A stretch of DNA of 64,000 bases from CAYIHX01 sp964363305. GTDB lineage: Bacteria; Bdellovibrionota; UBA1018. Made by a program: the position numbers and the translations under genes. The notes under the pieces are model-generated. The model did not search any database. It was given only the letters and a program-made list of their open reading frames with translations, and was not told the DNA's origin. This document shows positions 33,592 to 41,757 of this stretch, piece by piece (the stretch's first letter is position 1; the number at the start of each line of letters is the position of its first letter). The stretch spans positions 1 through 64,000 of the forward strand of contig CAYIHX010000017.1 of assembly GCA_964363305.1 (NCBI GenBank). Reading direction: 5' to 3'.

Positions 33592-34538
33592 AGGGCTTCG
33601 TAGATCTCCTGCAATCGATCGTTCACGAGGTTTGCCTCAGAGGGAAGCGTAAATCTCTCAGCGCCGTCAATCCCCTTAAACCAGGTTCGCTGACGCTTCA
33701 CGAGCTGCCGAGTGGCGAGGACGATTTCGTCGTGGAGGCCAGGCAGACCAGGCCGTAGTTTTCGTCCCTCCGGGGGCACTCCTTTCAAATAGGCCACGCA
33801 TTGCGCGTAACCGACGGCCTCGAGGGGGCGGACCGCGCCCCACTTTTTTTCCGCAGTGCTCACCTCGTCGAGCAGACCGGCTTGAAGCATCTGGTCCGTG
33901 CGATCCGCGATTCTCTTTTCGAGTTCTTCGGTCTCCCGGTCGATCACAAGAAGGTGGAGGTGGGGCGCCACGGGGCGAGTCGCATGATTTTTTTCCAACT
34001 CTGAAACGCGCTGGCCCGTCGTCTCGATCAGCTCGAGCGCGCGGACCAGGCGGTAGCGATCGCCCGGCCCGATTTTTTGCGCCGCTGCCGGGTCTTTTTC
34101 TTCGAGCGTGCGGAAAAGATCGGATGACTGGTGCGCCTCGAGGCGCGCGCGCAGCTCGGGGGGGGATTTCGGCGCGTCCCACATGCCATGAGTGAGGGCT
34201 TTGAGATAAAAGCCGGTTCCGCCGACGATCAGGGCCCGCGCCCCGCGCGAGTGGATGTCCCGCAGGGCGAGCTCTACGTCTCTCCGAAAGTCTCCCGCTG
34301 TATAGGGTTGTTTCGGGTCGAGGATATCGACGAGGTGGTGTGGCACCAGGCCGAGCTCCCGCGGCGAGGGTTTCGCGGTCCCGATGTCGAGGTGTCGGTA
34401 TACCATCAGACTATCGGCGTTGATGATCTCGATCGGGACGGGCGAGCGGCGGGCGAACTCGAGGGCGAGCCCGCTTTTCCCGGTTGCGGTGGGCCCGGTG
34501 AGGATGGCGACTGAGGTCAGACTCGGCGTTGAAACCAT
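33588..34538 (-). CDS. miaA: tRNA dimethylallyltransferase
   Basis: A 316-residue enzyme that adds the isopentenyl group to A37 of tRNAs reading UNN codons. P-loop GPTATGKSGLALEFA, then INADSLMVYRHLDIGTAKP, GGTGFYLKALTHG and a C-terminal KRQRTWFKG are diagnostic. The start lies 22 bases inside the end of mutL, and the order mutL-miaA is a common bacterial arrangement. Confidence 0.92.
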   Translation of the reverse strand: MVSTPSLTSVAILTGPTATGKSGLALEFARRSPVPIEIINADSLMVYRHLDIGTAKPSPRELGLVPHHLVDILDPKQPYTAGDFRRDVELALRDIHSRGARALIVGGTGFYLKALTHGMWDAPKSPPELRARLEAHQSSDLFRTLEEKDPAAAQKIGPGDRYRLVRALELIETTGQRVSELEKNHATRPVAPHLHLLVIDRETEELEKRIADRTDQMLQAGLLDEVSTAEKKWGAVRPLEAVGYAQCVAYLKGVPPEGRKLRPGLPGLHDEIVLATRQLVKRQRTWFKGIDGAERFTLPSEANLVNDRLQEIYEAL

Positions 34539-36358
34539 TCCTCAAACCTTCCACGGGGAATGCGCACGACCGTGGGCCGGCCGTGCGGGCAGTTCCAGGG
34601 ATGCTCGGTTTCAAAGAGTTGGTCGACGAGCGCGAGCGCGTGGATCGGCTCCAGGCGGTCTCCGGCGCGAATGGCCGAGTGGCAGGCTTCGCTGGCGAGC
34701 TTTTCGAACAGGCGCTCATCGAACGTGGCGCCGACCGGAGGCGTTTCGCTTTCGAGGAGGCGCTCGAGCAGGGCTTTGAGACGGACGCGGAGGTTCTCCG
34801 TGCCCCACTCGGTTGGTACCGCGCGGAACAGCAGGGCGGATTCGCCGAAAATTTCGGCTTCGAAGCCGAGTTGCTCAAGCCAAGGGAGGCGCGCCAGCAC
34901 CTCGGTGATCCGCTCCGCATCGAAGGGCGCGGATTCGGGGAGGAGCAGGGCTTGGGATCCCGAGTGTTCGCGGCTCAGGGCGCGGAGCTTGAGTTTCTCG
35001 TAACGAATCCGTTCGTGAGCCGCGTGCTGATCGATGAGGGCGAGCTCCTGTCCGAGATCATAGAGCAGATAGGTTTGGAAGATCACGCCAACGTACTGAT
35101 GCTTCGAAAATGGATGGGCGGCGTAAGGCGTCGGGACTGGCTGGTCCTGCGTGGATTCCGCGTGGCTCCGCTCATCGGTGAGCCGAGGGCGTGAATCAAA
35201 AAATCCGGGCCCAGCGCGGAGTTTCCACTCCGGGTTTGCGGGCGTGGAATCGGAGTAGGATGGAGCGGAAGCTGCCGTGGGCGTGAGGTGCCAGGCGGTG
35301 GTTGCGCCTTCGCTCGCGGTGAAGGCGAGGCCGGGCGCGAATGCTGGCGCGCCGTGGAGGCCGATGACTTGATTTACCGTATGCACGATCGTCTTGAAGA
35401 CCTGGCTCGTGTCGAGGAAGCGAATTTCAGTCTTGGTGGGGTGCACGTTGACATCGAGCTGGCTCGGGTCGATCTGGAGAAAAAGCGCCACGGCGGGGAA
35501 TTGCCCGGGCAGTAGCGCTTGCTTGAACGGACCGAGCAGAGCCTGCTGCAGGAGGCGATCTCTTACGGCGCGGCCGTTGACGACCTGGACGAGTCTTCGC
35601 GTATTGGGCTGACTCATTCCTTGCAGCCAGAAGAGTGAACCCTGGATGGGGCCTTCGAGCGGCGCCTCGACCAGCGGGTAGTCTTCTCCGTCGGCGAGCA
35701 CGGCGCGCACGCGTTCGGCGCGCGTATGCGGGCGGAGGTTGACGAGTTTGCGTTCGTCGCTCTGGAGGGTGAAGCCGATTTCGGGATGCGTGAGCGCGAG
35801 GCGTTCGATCCACTCGCGCACCTGGCTGACTTCTCCGGCTTGGGATTTGAGAAATTTAAGGCGTGCGGGCATCTGGGCGAAGAGCCCACGCGCGCGGATT
35901 TGAGTGCCGTGCGCGGCGCCGAGAAAGTGGCCGAAGGTCATCGCTTTTGGCCGGGGGGGGCGCGGAGAAGACTCGGGCGGTGCCTCGAGTTCGTGGGCGG
36001 TGCCGGTATCTTTCGCGCGACTGACGATGGAGAGCTCGGAGACGGCGGCGATGGAGGGGAGCGCTTCGCCGCGAAAGCCGAGCGTGGTGAGGCGCTCGAG
36101 ATCGTCGAATGCGCGGAGTTTACTGGTGGCGTGGCGACGGATGGCGAGCGCGAGGTCGTCGTAGTCCATGCCGGCGCCGTTGTCGGTGACTTCGATGAGC
36201 TGTTTGCCGCCGGCTTCGAGGCGAACGCTGATCTCGGTCGCACCGGCGTCGATGGCGTTCTCGACGAGCTCTTTGACCACGCTCGCCGGGCGTTCGATGA
36301 CTTCACCGGCTGCGATGCGCTCTGCGACAATGGCGTCGAGGATTTTGACTTGGCCCAT
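34517..36358 (-). CDS. mutL: DNA mismatch repair protein MutL with endonuclease motif
   Basis: A 613-residue MutL. The GHKL ATPase part has VVKELVENAIDAGA, DNGAGM and TLGFRGEALPSIA. The C-terminal dimerisation domain carries DQHA-x2-E-x4-E near residue 443 (DQHAAHERIRYE) and CPHGRPTVV, so it belongs to the MutL type that nicks DNA, as in bacteria without MutH. The middle linker is proline-rich, as usual. Upstream is a long inverted repeat. Confidence 0.93.
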   Translation of the reverse strand: MGQVKILDAIVAERIAAGEVIERPASVVKELVENAIDAGATEISVRLEAGGKQLIEVTDNGAGMDYDDLALAIRRHATSKLRAFDDLERLTTLGFRGEALPSIAAVSELSIVSRAKDTGTAHELEAPPESSPRPPRPKAMTFGHFLGAAHGTQIRARGLFAQMPARLKFLKSQAGEVSQVREWIERLALTHPEIGFTLQSDERKLVNLRPHTRAERVRAVLADGEDYPLVEAPLEGPIQGSLFWLQGMSQPNTRRLVQVVNGRAVRDRLLQQALLGPFKQALLPGQFPAVALFLQIDPSQLDVNVHPTKTEIRFLDTSQVFKTIVHTVNQVIGLHGAPAFAPGLAFTASEGATTAWHLTPTAASAPSYSDSTPANPEWKLRAGPGFFDSRPRLTDERSHAESTQDQPVPTPYAAHPFSKHQYVGVIFQTYLLYDLGQELALIDQHAAHERIRYEKLKLRALSREHSGSQALLLPESAPFDAERITEVLARLPWLEQLGFEAEIFGESALLFRAVPTEWGTENLRVRLKALLERLLESETPPVGATFDERLFEKLASEACHSAIRAGDRLEPIHALALVDQLFETEHPWNCPHGRPTVVRIPRGRFEEWFQRRV

Positions 36359-36383
36359 GGGCGCAATTCAACACTCGCTTGCG

Positions 36384-36548
36384 GGTTCTGCAAGCGCGGA
36401 GCTGGACTTTCTGGTCAGCGACGGTGGGGAGGGAGGCGTCTCGTTTCAAGGCGGCTGCACGTCACTTTGTGACGCGCGCGCCATAGGCGCTCGACGCCTC
36501 CCTCCCCACCGCCGCTGACCAGAAAGTCCCTGCGCTTTTTGCAGAGCC
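36384..36548. repeat. Family E inverted repeat, about 55-bp arms
   Basis: The outer arms (about 36384-36443 and 36492-36548) pair with few mismatches, including the block GGACTTTCTGGTCAGCG and GGTGGGGAGGGAGGCGTC on one side and their complements on the other. The loop holds a small GTCAC/GTGAC hairpin. It lies just upstream of mutL. The rest of the 36359-36977 gap holds a shorter hairpin (AAAGTCGC with GCGACTTT, 36680-36700) and one possible small gene. Confidence 0.8.
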
Positions 36549-36807
36549 TGGCTCGCTCTTCGGGTCTGGGGGGAGTCCGGACCCGTTTCTGGGCAGTGGC
36601 GCGGCGCACCGTGGTCTTTCACGGAGCTGAAAGTCGCAGGGTGGGACATTCGTGGCCGTGAAAGCGCTTCATCGTGTTGAAAGTCGCGCTATGCGACTTT
36701 GGAGCTTGTGAGTCGAATCATCTGGGTGACTAGGGATGTCGCGCGAAGTACCAGACGGACAAAGCGTGGAAATTGCTCGCGCGAGCCTGTTCAGGAAGGA
36801 TTTCAAA

Positions 36808-36924
36808 ATGATCTCCTTCAACGAGCTGCCGTTCATTGATGCCCACGGCGAGGGCCAGCGTACCCATTTGGGTACGGATTCTTCAATCAAAGTCCTGATT
36901 TCCATTGAAGGCATGCCGGATTAG
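36808..36924 (+). CDS. Possible small gene, 38 codons (up to 62 with an earlier start)
   Basis: A frame from ATG 36808 follows GGAAGGA at good spacing. Its codons favour C or G in the third position like real genes of the window. The frame can be extended to ATG 36736. The product (FNELPFIDAHGEGQRTHLG and so on) is not recognised; it could be a remnant of a larger gene. It precedes the secreted protein gene by 53 bases. Confidence 0.3.
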   Translation: MISFNELPFIDAHGEGQRTHLGTDSSIKVLISIEGMPD

Positions 36925-36977
36925 CACTAATTCGTGCATCACGTTATCAGCACAATATTCAATATCTAGGAGATAAA

Positions 36978-37388
36978 ATGAAAACTTTAGCAACCGCGCT
37001 TTTTACCCTGCTCGTCCTGAACACTCCGGCGCAAGCCACCGAACTGGACCTAGTCTGTACGATCCCGAATCCTGAGAATGTGACCGGCTTCGATATCCGG
37101 CGAGTGATCTCCGGAGAATCAGATTGCCTCGTGGCCCTTAAGCGTTCTTCAGAGCTGAACGCGAAAATCGTTCAGGCGACTCGTTATGCCGTGGTGATGG
37201 AACTCATTCCTGGCGAAGGCCTCGAGCCCGCCCGTTATGAGTTCTACACACTGACGGATGGCGAGTTCAGCCTGAGTCAAACGTCCCGAGAGGAGTATCG
37301 GTTTACCGACCTCACTCGTGGGATTACGGCAGATTGCGAAATAGACCGCGAAAATTTCATTAACCCAGCGCTCACCGGCTCCAACTAA
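36978..37388 (+). CDS. Small secreted protein, module 1
   Basis: A 136-residue protein with a clear Sec signal peptide (AQA cleavage near residue 20) and TAGGAG ribosome site. The mature part is beta-rich with three cysteines and matches no family I know. It is followed 22 bases later by a TIGR02147 regulator. A second pair of the same layout lies head-on at 39557-38305, so the two genes probably form a functional unit. Local GC is lower than in the housekeeping parts. Confidence 0.6.
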   Translation: MKTLATALFTLLVLNTPAQATELDLVCTIPNPENVTGFDIRRVISGESDCLVALKRSSELNAKIVQATRYAVVMELIPGEGLEPARYEFYTLTDGEFSLSQTSREEYRFTDLTRGITADCEIDRENFINPALTGSN

Positions 37389-37410
37389 CCTGCTCCTCTT
37401 TGATTTTTTT

Positions 37411-38271
37411 GTGAAACGCTGGACCGCGCAGTTCATCGAAGCTTTGCTTCAGGCTCCGGACTATCGGAGCTTTTTACGGGTATTTCTGGCTCGGGAGGGG
37501 CTGGATGGCAGGGCCTGGAGCTACGCGCAGTTCACTCATCGTGCTGGGTTTTCGTCCCGCGCCTACGTCCGAGAAGTCATCTTGGGACTACGAAGACTCA
37601 CCGCGAAGTCTTTGGGAGGTTTCGTCCAAGCCATGGGTCTCAGCGCGGAGTGGAAGGAATATTTCCGACTCCTGGTCAGCCTGGAGGAGTCGGACGCGAA
37701 TTTTAACGGGTGGAGCGATGATAAACGAAGCAACCAACTCGCCAAGCTGAGAGAGCGGCTGAGAAGAAAGAATAGGCCGCGCCTAGCAAGCGAGGCTTGT
37801 CCTGCCTTTTCGGAGAAGTTGTTCGAACTCAAATGTATCCCACGGGTATATGCGGCCTTGGGAACCCAGGAGGGCGGGGCTAACTTGGAGGAAATTCAGG
37901 CACGCACCTCGCTTCCGTCGGCCAAGCTACGGTCGGCGCTTCAGAGGCTCATGGAACTGGATCTCATTGAGGAGCTGCCGGAGAAGGGAAGGATGCGAGC
38001 CAAAAATATGCATCTCATTCGCACCGAGCTTGGCAAGTGTGAGAACTTCCAATCCGTGTTCCTGGACGCCTTGGATCAGGCGAAATTGCGCGCTACTCAG
38101 TCGATCGACGCACCTGACGCGCTTTTCTTTGTCTCTTCGCTTTCCATTAGCCGCTCTTCCTTGCCCAAGCTCAAAGCGGAGCTTCGCGAATTTCTGATCA
38201 ACTTTGTTGACCAAGCTGAAAATAGTTCAGGGGATGTCGTGGTCAACTTGGCAACTGCGTTGCACCGCTGA
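37411..38271 (+). CDS. TIGR02147/DUF4423 family putative regulator, module 1
   Basis: A 286-residue protein of the TIGR02147 family, which is expanded in Bdellovibrio-like bacteria and Fibrobacter. The N-terminal part (YRSFLRVFLAREGL, SYAQFTHRAGFSSRAYVREVILGLRRLT) looks like an HTH with the family's F-x-x-R-L-T pattern; the DUF4423 middle includes KLRSALQRLMELDLIEE, a winged-helix-like stretch. GTG 37411 is the start. The family's biochemical role is unknown; a DNA-binding regulator is inference. It converges with its paralogue, 33 bases apart. Confidence 0.78.
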   Translation: MKRWTAQFIEALLQAPDYRSFLRVFLAREGLDGRAWSYAQFTHRAGFSSRAYVREVILGLRRLTAKSLGGFVQAMGLSAEWKEYFRLLVSLEESDANFNGWSDDKRSNQLAKLRERLRRKNRPRLASEACPAFSEKLFELKCIPRVYAALGTQEGGANLEEIQARTSLPSAKLRSALQRLMELDLIEELPEKGRMRAKNMHLIRTELGKCENFQSVFLDALDQAKLRATQSIDAPDALFFVSSLSISRSSLPKLKAELREFLINFVDQAENSSGDVVVNLATALHR

Positions 38272-38304
38272 AAAGTACGGAGAAACGGAGAGAGCGCTTG
38301 TGGA

Positions 38305-39123
38305 TCATCCCTTAAATTCACGTCCCAGCGGGAACAACTGCACATTGAGCTGAATCAGTTGCTCTGCGGAATCCGAATCAGATTGTCGTGCGGTTTCGCT
38401 CATGAGCGACCTCACGCTCCGCAGGTAGGTCGGCCAGGACTGTTTTGAAATACTCAGAGTCTGGGAAAAGAACTGAGCCCCGTGGTCGTATTCTTCTTCT
38501 AGCTTCTTACTCGAGAGCTTGAGTTGGTCTTTCAGAAAATTTTTGTACTTCAGTTTGGACTTTTTACTGTCCACCATGAGGACGTTCGCGTCGACCATTT
38601 GATAGTGCTGTTCGTTCAAGATGAGTGCGCCCATTTCGAGTAACGTTTGCGCGGCGGCCCTTCCCTCTTCCGCCGAGATCCCGATGAGTTGCAACATTCT
38701 CTCGGTCGACTCGTCCAGTGGGCATTGGTGGAGCGCGACGAGAACGGCTGGATAGTACCACTTTTCTAAGAGTTCTTTCGGCGCCTTCCGTCCGTATTTC
38801 ACGGCACCTTCACGTTTGAGTGATTTGAGGCAGTTACTGTAATGGCTCCGTTCGAGCGATGTCTTGGAACGGCACAAGTATGTCAACGTCTCCAAGTAGC
38901 GTGTTTCCTCGAATGTCAGTTCCAGAAATTTTCCCAAACGCAAAACGTTCGAGGGAGTCAAATTGCGTTTCCCTTCGATGATGAGCTTCAAGTAGTTGGT
39001 TGACCTCAGGCCTAGAGCTTTACAAAATCGTGCGTAAGAGAAACCTGAGGGAGCATTTTTCAGATCGTTGAAAACGTCCCGCAGGTACCGCCGATAATTG
39101 GTGTAGTCGTAAATCGAAGGCAT
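38305..39123 (-). CDS. TIGR02147/DUF4423 family putative regulator, module 2
   Basis: A 272-residue TIGR02147 member with the typical start IYDYTNYRRYLRDVF, then SYARFCKALGLRSTNYLKLIIEGKRNLT, where the module 1 protein has SYAQF and RRLT at matching places. The start lies 2 bases after the stop of a small secreted protein gene, so the two are co-translated. It is convergent with the module 1 regulator. I take it for a paralogue, though divergent. Confidence 0.8.
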   Translation of the reverse strand: MPSIYDYTNYRRYLRDVFNDLKNAPSGFSYARFCKALGLRSTNYLKLIIEGKRNLTPSNVLRLGKFLELTFEETRYLETLTYLCRSKTSLERSHYSNCLKSLKREGAVKYGRKAPKELLEKWYYPAVLVALHQCPLDESTERMLQLIGISAEEGRAAAQTLLEMGALILNEQHYQMVDANVLMVDSKKSKLKYKNFLKDQLKLSSKKLEEEYDHGAQFFSQTLSISKQSWPTYLRSVRSLMSETARQSDSDSAEQLIQLNVQLFPLGREFKG

Positions 39124-39125
39124 CC

Positions 39126-39557
39126 TTAGTTGGTCACGGTAACGCTGGGATGGACTCGAGGATTTAATGAAACGACTTCAGCTGTTTCAACAATCATCGA
39201 GCAAGTATCCGACTTCGAATCGCACTGAATCCTTTCGCTCCCATAGCGCGCCAGGTAATCTTCGATTGTAGCGACGGCCTCTCCGGCGAACTCGACTTGT
39301 ACTTCGCCTGCATTCAGGGTTTCGATCCTCACTCTTTCTGCTTCAAAAAAACACTCATGGACGACTTTCCCGCCCGTTGACTGCGGATGTGTCGCGACTA
39401 ATTCACGCGAGCAGTTCAGGACGAGGCTTTCGGTTTCCTCGTCGTAGATCGCTAGCTCTTGCGTAGCGCCGCCTTGGATCACAAGCCGAACCAGCTCGTT
39501 TGAATATGCAGGGTTCGAGATCATTCCGATGAGCGACAAAACTAAAAACGACTTCAT
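39126..39557 (-). CDS. Small secreted protein, module 2
   Basis: A 143-residue protein with a Sec signal (cleavage near AYS at residue 19) and a mature part with four cysteines (LNCSRE, HECFF, IQCDSKSDTCS), likely two disulphides. No family is recognised and similarity to the module 1 secreted protein is weak, limited to size and beta-rich character. An almost immediate TIGR02147 gene follows. The upstream 39558-39676 space holds a TACTGAATTG/CAGTACAAT AT-rich stretch but no clear promoter. Confidence 0.6.
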   Translation of the reverse strand: MKSFLVLSLIGMISNPAYSNELVRLVIQGGATQELAIYDEETESLVLNCSRELVATHPQSTGGKVVHECFFEAERVRIETLNAGEVQVEFAGEAVATIEDYLARYGSERIQCDSKSDTCSMIVETAEVVSLNPRVHPSVTVTN

Positions 39558-39676
39558 ATTGACTCCTTATTGAGGAACTTATGCCGCTCTCATAGCCCTA
39601 TAGCACGTGCGCAACAAGGCGGATCGACGCCGTACACTCAACAATTCAGTACAATCTGTACTGGTGAACGCGGGTT

Positions 39677-40096
39677 TCAGATATTGTCGTTTTTAATTTC
39701 CATAAACCTATCGGCGTCAACCAGTTTGAATCCATATTTGGCATAGAGGCCATGGGCATCCCTGGTAGCCAAAGTGAATCGCCTATAACTTTGAAGATCA
39801 GGGTGCATCATTATTTCATCCATCAAGTGTTTGGATATTCCGAGGCCCCGAAATTTTTCGTCGACAAAAACATCACAGAGATAAGCAAACGTGCATCCAT
39901 CAGTTACGACACGGGAAAACCCAACTTGACGATTTTTTAAATACGCCCCGAAGCAGAGAGAGTTTTGGATGCTTTTAGCGAGGGTTTCTCTGGTTCTATT
40001 TGATGCCCAGCTGCTTCGTTTCAAGAAGCCATGGATCACATCGATATCTAATCGTGATTTTTCACTGGAAACCTCTAGCTCCTGTAGAATATCCAT
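39677..40096 (-). CDS. GNAT-family N-acetyltransferase
   Basis: A 139-residue single-domain GNAT. The acetyl-CoA loop is EKFRGLGISKHLMDEI after the beta-strand CDVFVDE, followed by the C-terminal TRDAHGLYAKYGF. ATG 40096 replaces an upstream TTG. The target is unknown. It lies in a distinctly AT-rich stretch with another acetyltransferase and a SnoaL-like gene, suggestive of recent acquisition. Confidence 0.75.
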   Translation of the reverse strand: MDILQELEVSSEKSRLDIDVIHGFLKRSSWASNRTRETLAKSIQNSLCFGAYLKNRQVGFSRVVTDGCTFAYLCDVFVDEKFRGLGISKHLMDEIMMHPDLQSYRRFTLATRDAHGLYAKYGFKLVDADRFMEIKNDNI

Positions 40097-40114
40097 TCTG
40101 CCGTCCCTCAAATT

Positions 40115-40627
40115 CTATGCTTCAGAAACTTTGGCTAATATTGAATAGACAACTCGATCGCTACCTTGCCACTGAATCTCTTTCCAGAAAGTTAGTCCAG
40201 ATTTTTCAGCGACTCGCTTTGAAGGAATATTCCCAGGTTGGATAACAGCCACAATTTGTTTCAACGCAAGGCATTCGAAGCCATATCGAATGGCGGCAGT
40301 GGCGCTTTCGTGACCGTAACCTAAACCCCATTTCGATCTGTGAAGCATGTAACCAATATTTATCTCTTTCATGTCTTTAATAAAATGAAGTCCACAAAAT
40401 CCAATGACTCGATTCTTATCTTTCTCCGTCAGAACCCAATCTCCGATCCCGTACTTTGTCCAATGTCCCATCATCAAAGTTAATTTTTCATCGGTGTCTT
40501 TTAAGTTATTTGAAAAACCGTTCAGCCAATATCTGGCCGTTTCGGCATCGCTAAAACATGAATGTAGATCGAGGAGGTCTCCAGGTTGGGGCTGACGAAA
40601 AATAAGATGTTCGGAGTCTGGAGTCAT
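40115..40627 (-). CDS. RimJ/RimL-type GNAT acetyltransferase
   Basis: A 170-residue GNAT_3 enzyme: HLIFRQPQPGDLLDLHSCFSD at the start, VIGFCGLHFI and IGYMLHRSKWGLGYGHESATAAI for cofactor binding, and IQPGNIPSKRVAEKSGL at the end. This subgroup acetylates protein N-termini or small amines and includes antibiotic-modifying enzymes. It is 18 bases upstream of the next acetyltransferase gene on the same strand. Confidence 0.77.
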   Translation of the reverse strand: MTPDSEHLIFRQPQPGDLLDLHSCFSDAETARYWLNGFSNNLKDTDEKLTLMMGHWTKYGIGDWVLTEKDKNRVIGFCGLHFIKDMKEINIGYMLHRSKWGLGYGHESATAAIRYGFECLALKQIVAVIQPGNIPSKRVAEKSGLTFWKEIQWQGSDRVVYSILAKVSEA

Positions 40628-40677
40628 GATTTCGAACCTATATTACTCAGTTTGAGCGCTCAACATTTCAGTGGCTC

Positions 40678-41079
40678 TCAGGCCTTTGCGAGCCGAGGTT
40701 GGGAGATAGACCAGTGTGTCTGAATAATTTTCCAGTCCTTTCCGAACAGTCGATAAACTTCGGTGCAGTTCCATCGCGAAGTCTCAGTGCCGCCGCAGGA
40801 GACATAGTTGAAGGTAAGGATTGCGACATTCCCAACCAATTCGACCTTTGGGTCAATCAAGTCGTAGCGGTCGACTCGAATTTTTCCGCGGAGACTTTCG
40901 TAGTATCGGGTCAGCTCCGAGAGGCCGTTGATTCGGCGTTCGATGAATGGGTCGAAGTATGTTATGTCCGGGGCGCTGATTTCTAGGCAGCCCGATGGAT
41001 CGCCTCTCCCCCACCGATCCAGAGCGCCTTTCTCTAGCTCGATGAGTTTGTCCGTGATTTCGTTATTTTTTCTATTCAT
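40678..41079 (-). CDS. SnoaL/DUF4440-like (NTF2 fold) protein
   Basis: A 133-residue NTF2-fold protein: an N-terminal helix (LIELEKGALDRWGRGDPSG) followed by a cone of strands with ITYFDPFIERRINGLSEL and a C-terminal WKIIQTHWSIS. Members bind or isomerise small hydrophobic molecules; no substrate can be proposed. ATG 41079 is chosen over an upstream start. AT-rich context as its neighbours. Confidence 0.7.
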   Translation of the reverse strand: MNRKNNEITDKLIELEKGALDRWGRGDPSGCLEISAPDITYFDPFIERRINGLSELTRYYESLRGKIRVDRYDLIDPKVELVGNVAILTFNYVSCGGTETSRWNCTEVYRLFGKDWKIIQTHWSISQPRLAKA

Positions 41080-41160
41080 ACAATGACCTTCTCTCATGTC
41101 TACGTAGCATTCTGAAAAAGTTCGCCGACGACGCTGGGATCACGTATCCTCGATAACGCC

Positions 41161-41757
41161 TTACCGTTTGCAGACGACCCCATCCTCCAGGGTAACTTGG
41201 CTTGCGCCGCTTTTTCCTCGCGTCAGAAAAACCGCCGCTCTGATTTTTTCAACCGGATCTGGGTAGAGGGCGCCGCAGTCCGCTCCGCCCTTCTCTTCCG
41301 CGGGTTCCTGGGCTGCATCGAGCCGCACCGCTTTATTCATCGGCAAGTCGCGGAGGTCGCACCTCATCGGCTGATCCATGAACCAGTTGTAGTCGCTTCG
41401 CGTCAGCGATCGGTCGCGGACGGGGCCGTAGCTCAATTGTGTTGAGCGGGCCGACGCCGCGCTCGCTTGAGGGATCGGCGTGACCCAACCCGCGACCCCA
41501 ATCTCTCGGCCAGTGCAACGTGAGTGAGCATAGATTCGCTTTGACCACTGAATCTGGTCGCCAGACACCGTCAGGGTGTCTTGATGACAGCGTGTCACCG
41601 TGATGTTAGCGTCCTCGCCGATGGGCCGAGGCACCTTCTGCTTCGGGCAGAGATAGACCCCCTGAATCCGTAAGTCTTGGTCGAGGCTGGATCGTTCCAG
41701 TGCGCTGCAATTTGAAAGCGTGAGTAATGTCAAAAATGGTCCCAGAAGCCGCATCAT
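41161..41757 (-). CDS. Hypothetical lipoprotein
   Basis: A 198-residue protein with lipobox TLSNC (Cys 17) and a further set of cysteines spread through the chain. No family is recognised. Its start lies 31 bases inside the divergent AsmA-like gene, so the 5' ends overlap head to head. ATG 41754 would be an equally good start. Confidence 0.55.
   Translation of the reverse strand: MMRLLGPFLTLLTLSNCSALERSSLDQDLRIQGVYLCPKQKVPRPIGEDANITVTRCHQDTLTVSGDQIQWSKRIYAHSRCTGREIGVAGWVTPIPQASAASARSTQLSYGPVRDRSLTRSDYNWFMDQPMRCDLRDLPMNKAVRLDAAQEPAEEKGGADCGALYPDPVEKIRAAVFLTRGKSGASQVTLEDGVVCKR

Noticed and set aside
36669..36914. 81-codon frame on the minus strand
   Set aside because: No ribosome site and no recognisable product; the opposite-strand small frame has better codon use and start.
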